Below are positions 61,876-61,986 of a stretch of DNA of 61,986 nucleotides, one piece after another. Position 1 is the first letter of the stretch, and each line of letters begins with the position of its first letter. Below the pieces are notes generated by a model. That model was given only the letters and a program-made list of their open reading frames with translations, did no database searches and was not told the origin of the DNA. Made by a program: the position numbers and the translations under genes. This DNA is from Defluviitaleaceae bacterium. Its GTDB lineage: Bacteria > Bacillota > Clostridia > Lachnospirales > WQUN01. Location: positions 1 through 61,986 of the forward strand of contig WQRX01000023.1 of assembly GCA_009786535.1 (NCBI GenBank), written 5' to 3'.

Positions 61876-61986
61876 ATGATGATGAAGTGTATTTTCATCG
61901 CTTTCCTGCTGGTTTTCGTTTTTACTGCCTGCGGGCGCGGTACGCAAGATAATTATGACGACCCCGCAGAAACGCCCCCCCCCCCC
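61876..61986 (+). CDS. partial lipoprotein gene (fourth CGRG-type lipoprotein)
   Basis: The frame opens at ATG 61876 behind gcggaggtttgtt and encodes a lipoprotein signal ending VFTACGRGTQ, then an acidic linker; it runs into the poly-C edge. The CGRG lipobox context is the same as in the three SBP-like lipoproteins, so a further SBP module probably follows outside the window. The last codons may be artefactual. Confidence 0.7.
   Translation, partial: MMMKCIFIAFLLVFVFTACGRGTQDNYDDPAETPPPP
61975..61986. other. poly-C at the right edge
   Basis: A run of twelve C ends the window, mirroring the left edge. It probably marks a contig end. Confidence 0.6.

Overview
The window looks like a chromosomal stretch from a spore-forming, anaerobic, uncultured Clostridia-type Firmicute. 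The evidence is spoIIR, a motility/chemotaxis receptor, ECF sigma/anti-sigma pairs, HdrABC/Flx-type electron-bifurcation genes, a 2[4Fe-4S] ferredoxin, an iron-sulfur aldo/keto reductase, Gram-positive lipoprotein signals and purine-rich ribosome binding sites. Both ends run into poly-C tracts (1-19 and 61976-61986) that look like contig-end artefacts. I saw no rRNA, tRNA, CRISPR array, insertion sequence or prophage.

Positions 1-24450 are mostly core genes: wecB, a LysM/hydrolase lipid- or wall-associated protein, rqcP, two ECF sigma/anti-sigma modules (4.3-4.9 kb and 8.2-9.3 kb), mntP-tsaD, rnz, a GH2 beta-galactosidase, dusB, a ClpP/TepA-like protease, an ABC-2 transporter followed by a chemoreceptor and a two-component system, queG and tadA. 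An AT-rich patch at 5.2-6.6 kb holds a possible transcription attenuator with a 10-codon leader ORF, a truncated XRE regulator and a membrane protein of unknown function.

Positions 25357-34485 (minus strand) form one tightly overlapped operon: hdrB-hdrC-hdrA-flxD-flxC-flxB-flxA, an acetyltransferase, an iron-sulfur subunit and a flavoprotein of the fumarate reductase family, and a FlK-like thioesterase. It reads as a soluble NADH-dependent Flx-Hdr flavin-based bifurcating complex whose terminal acceptor module may be a fumarate (or enoate) reductase. Next come a GH106-like glycosidase, a ferredoxin, an AKR, spoIIR, efp, comFB and a small pseudopilin cluster with a homocysteine S-methyltransferase-like gene.

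Positions 43965-61986 are an AT-richer accessory island: a Cys-rich RiPP locus of the CLI_3235/CcpM type. It carries two diverged radical SAM maturases, two partner maturation proteins, two alternating-cysteine precursor peptides, three substrate-binding-like lipoproteins (two of them internally duplicated) without any import permease, an acyl-carrier-related protein lacking the carrier serine, an ABC exporter without a C39 peptidase, a subtilase with a probable leaderless mRNA, and the start of a fourth lipoprotein at the window edge. Between the subtilase and the maturases sits an XRE-TPR regulator that overlaps by ATGA a 44-residue secreted propeptide, i.e. a likely RRNPP quorum-sensing pair. 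The same TTGACT/AGTCAAC elements, with exactly the same spacing (54, 52, 16 nt), precede both maturase genes although the DNA between them has diverged. My main proposal is a pheromone-controlled, two-transcript Cys-rich peptide system with surface binding proteins.
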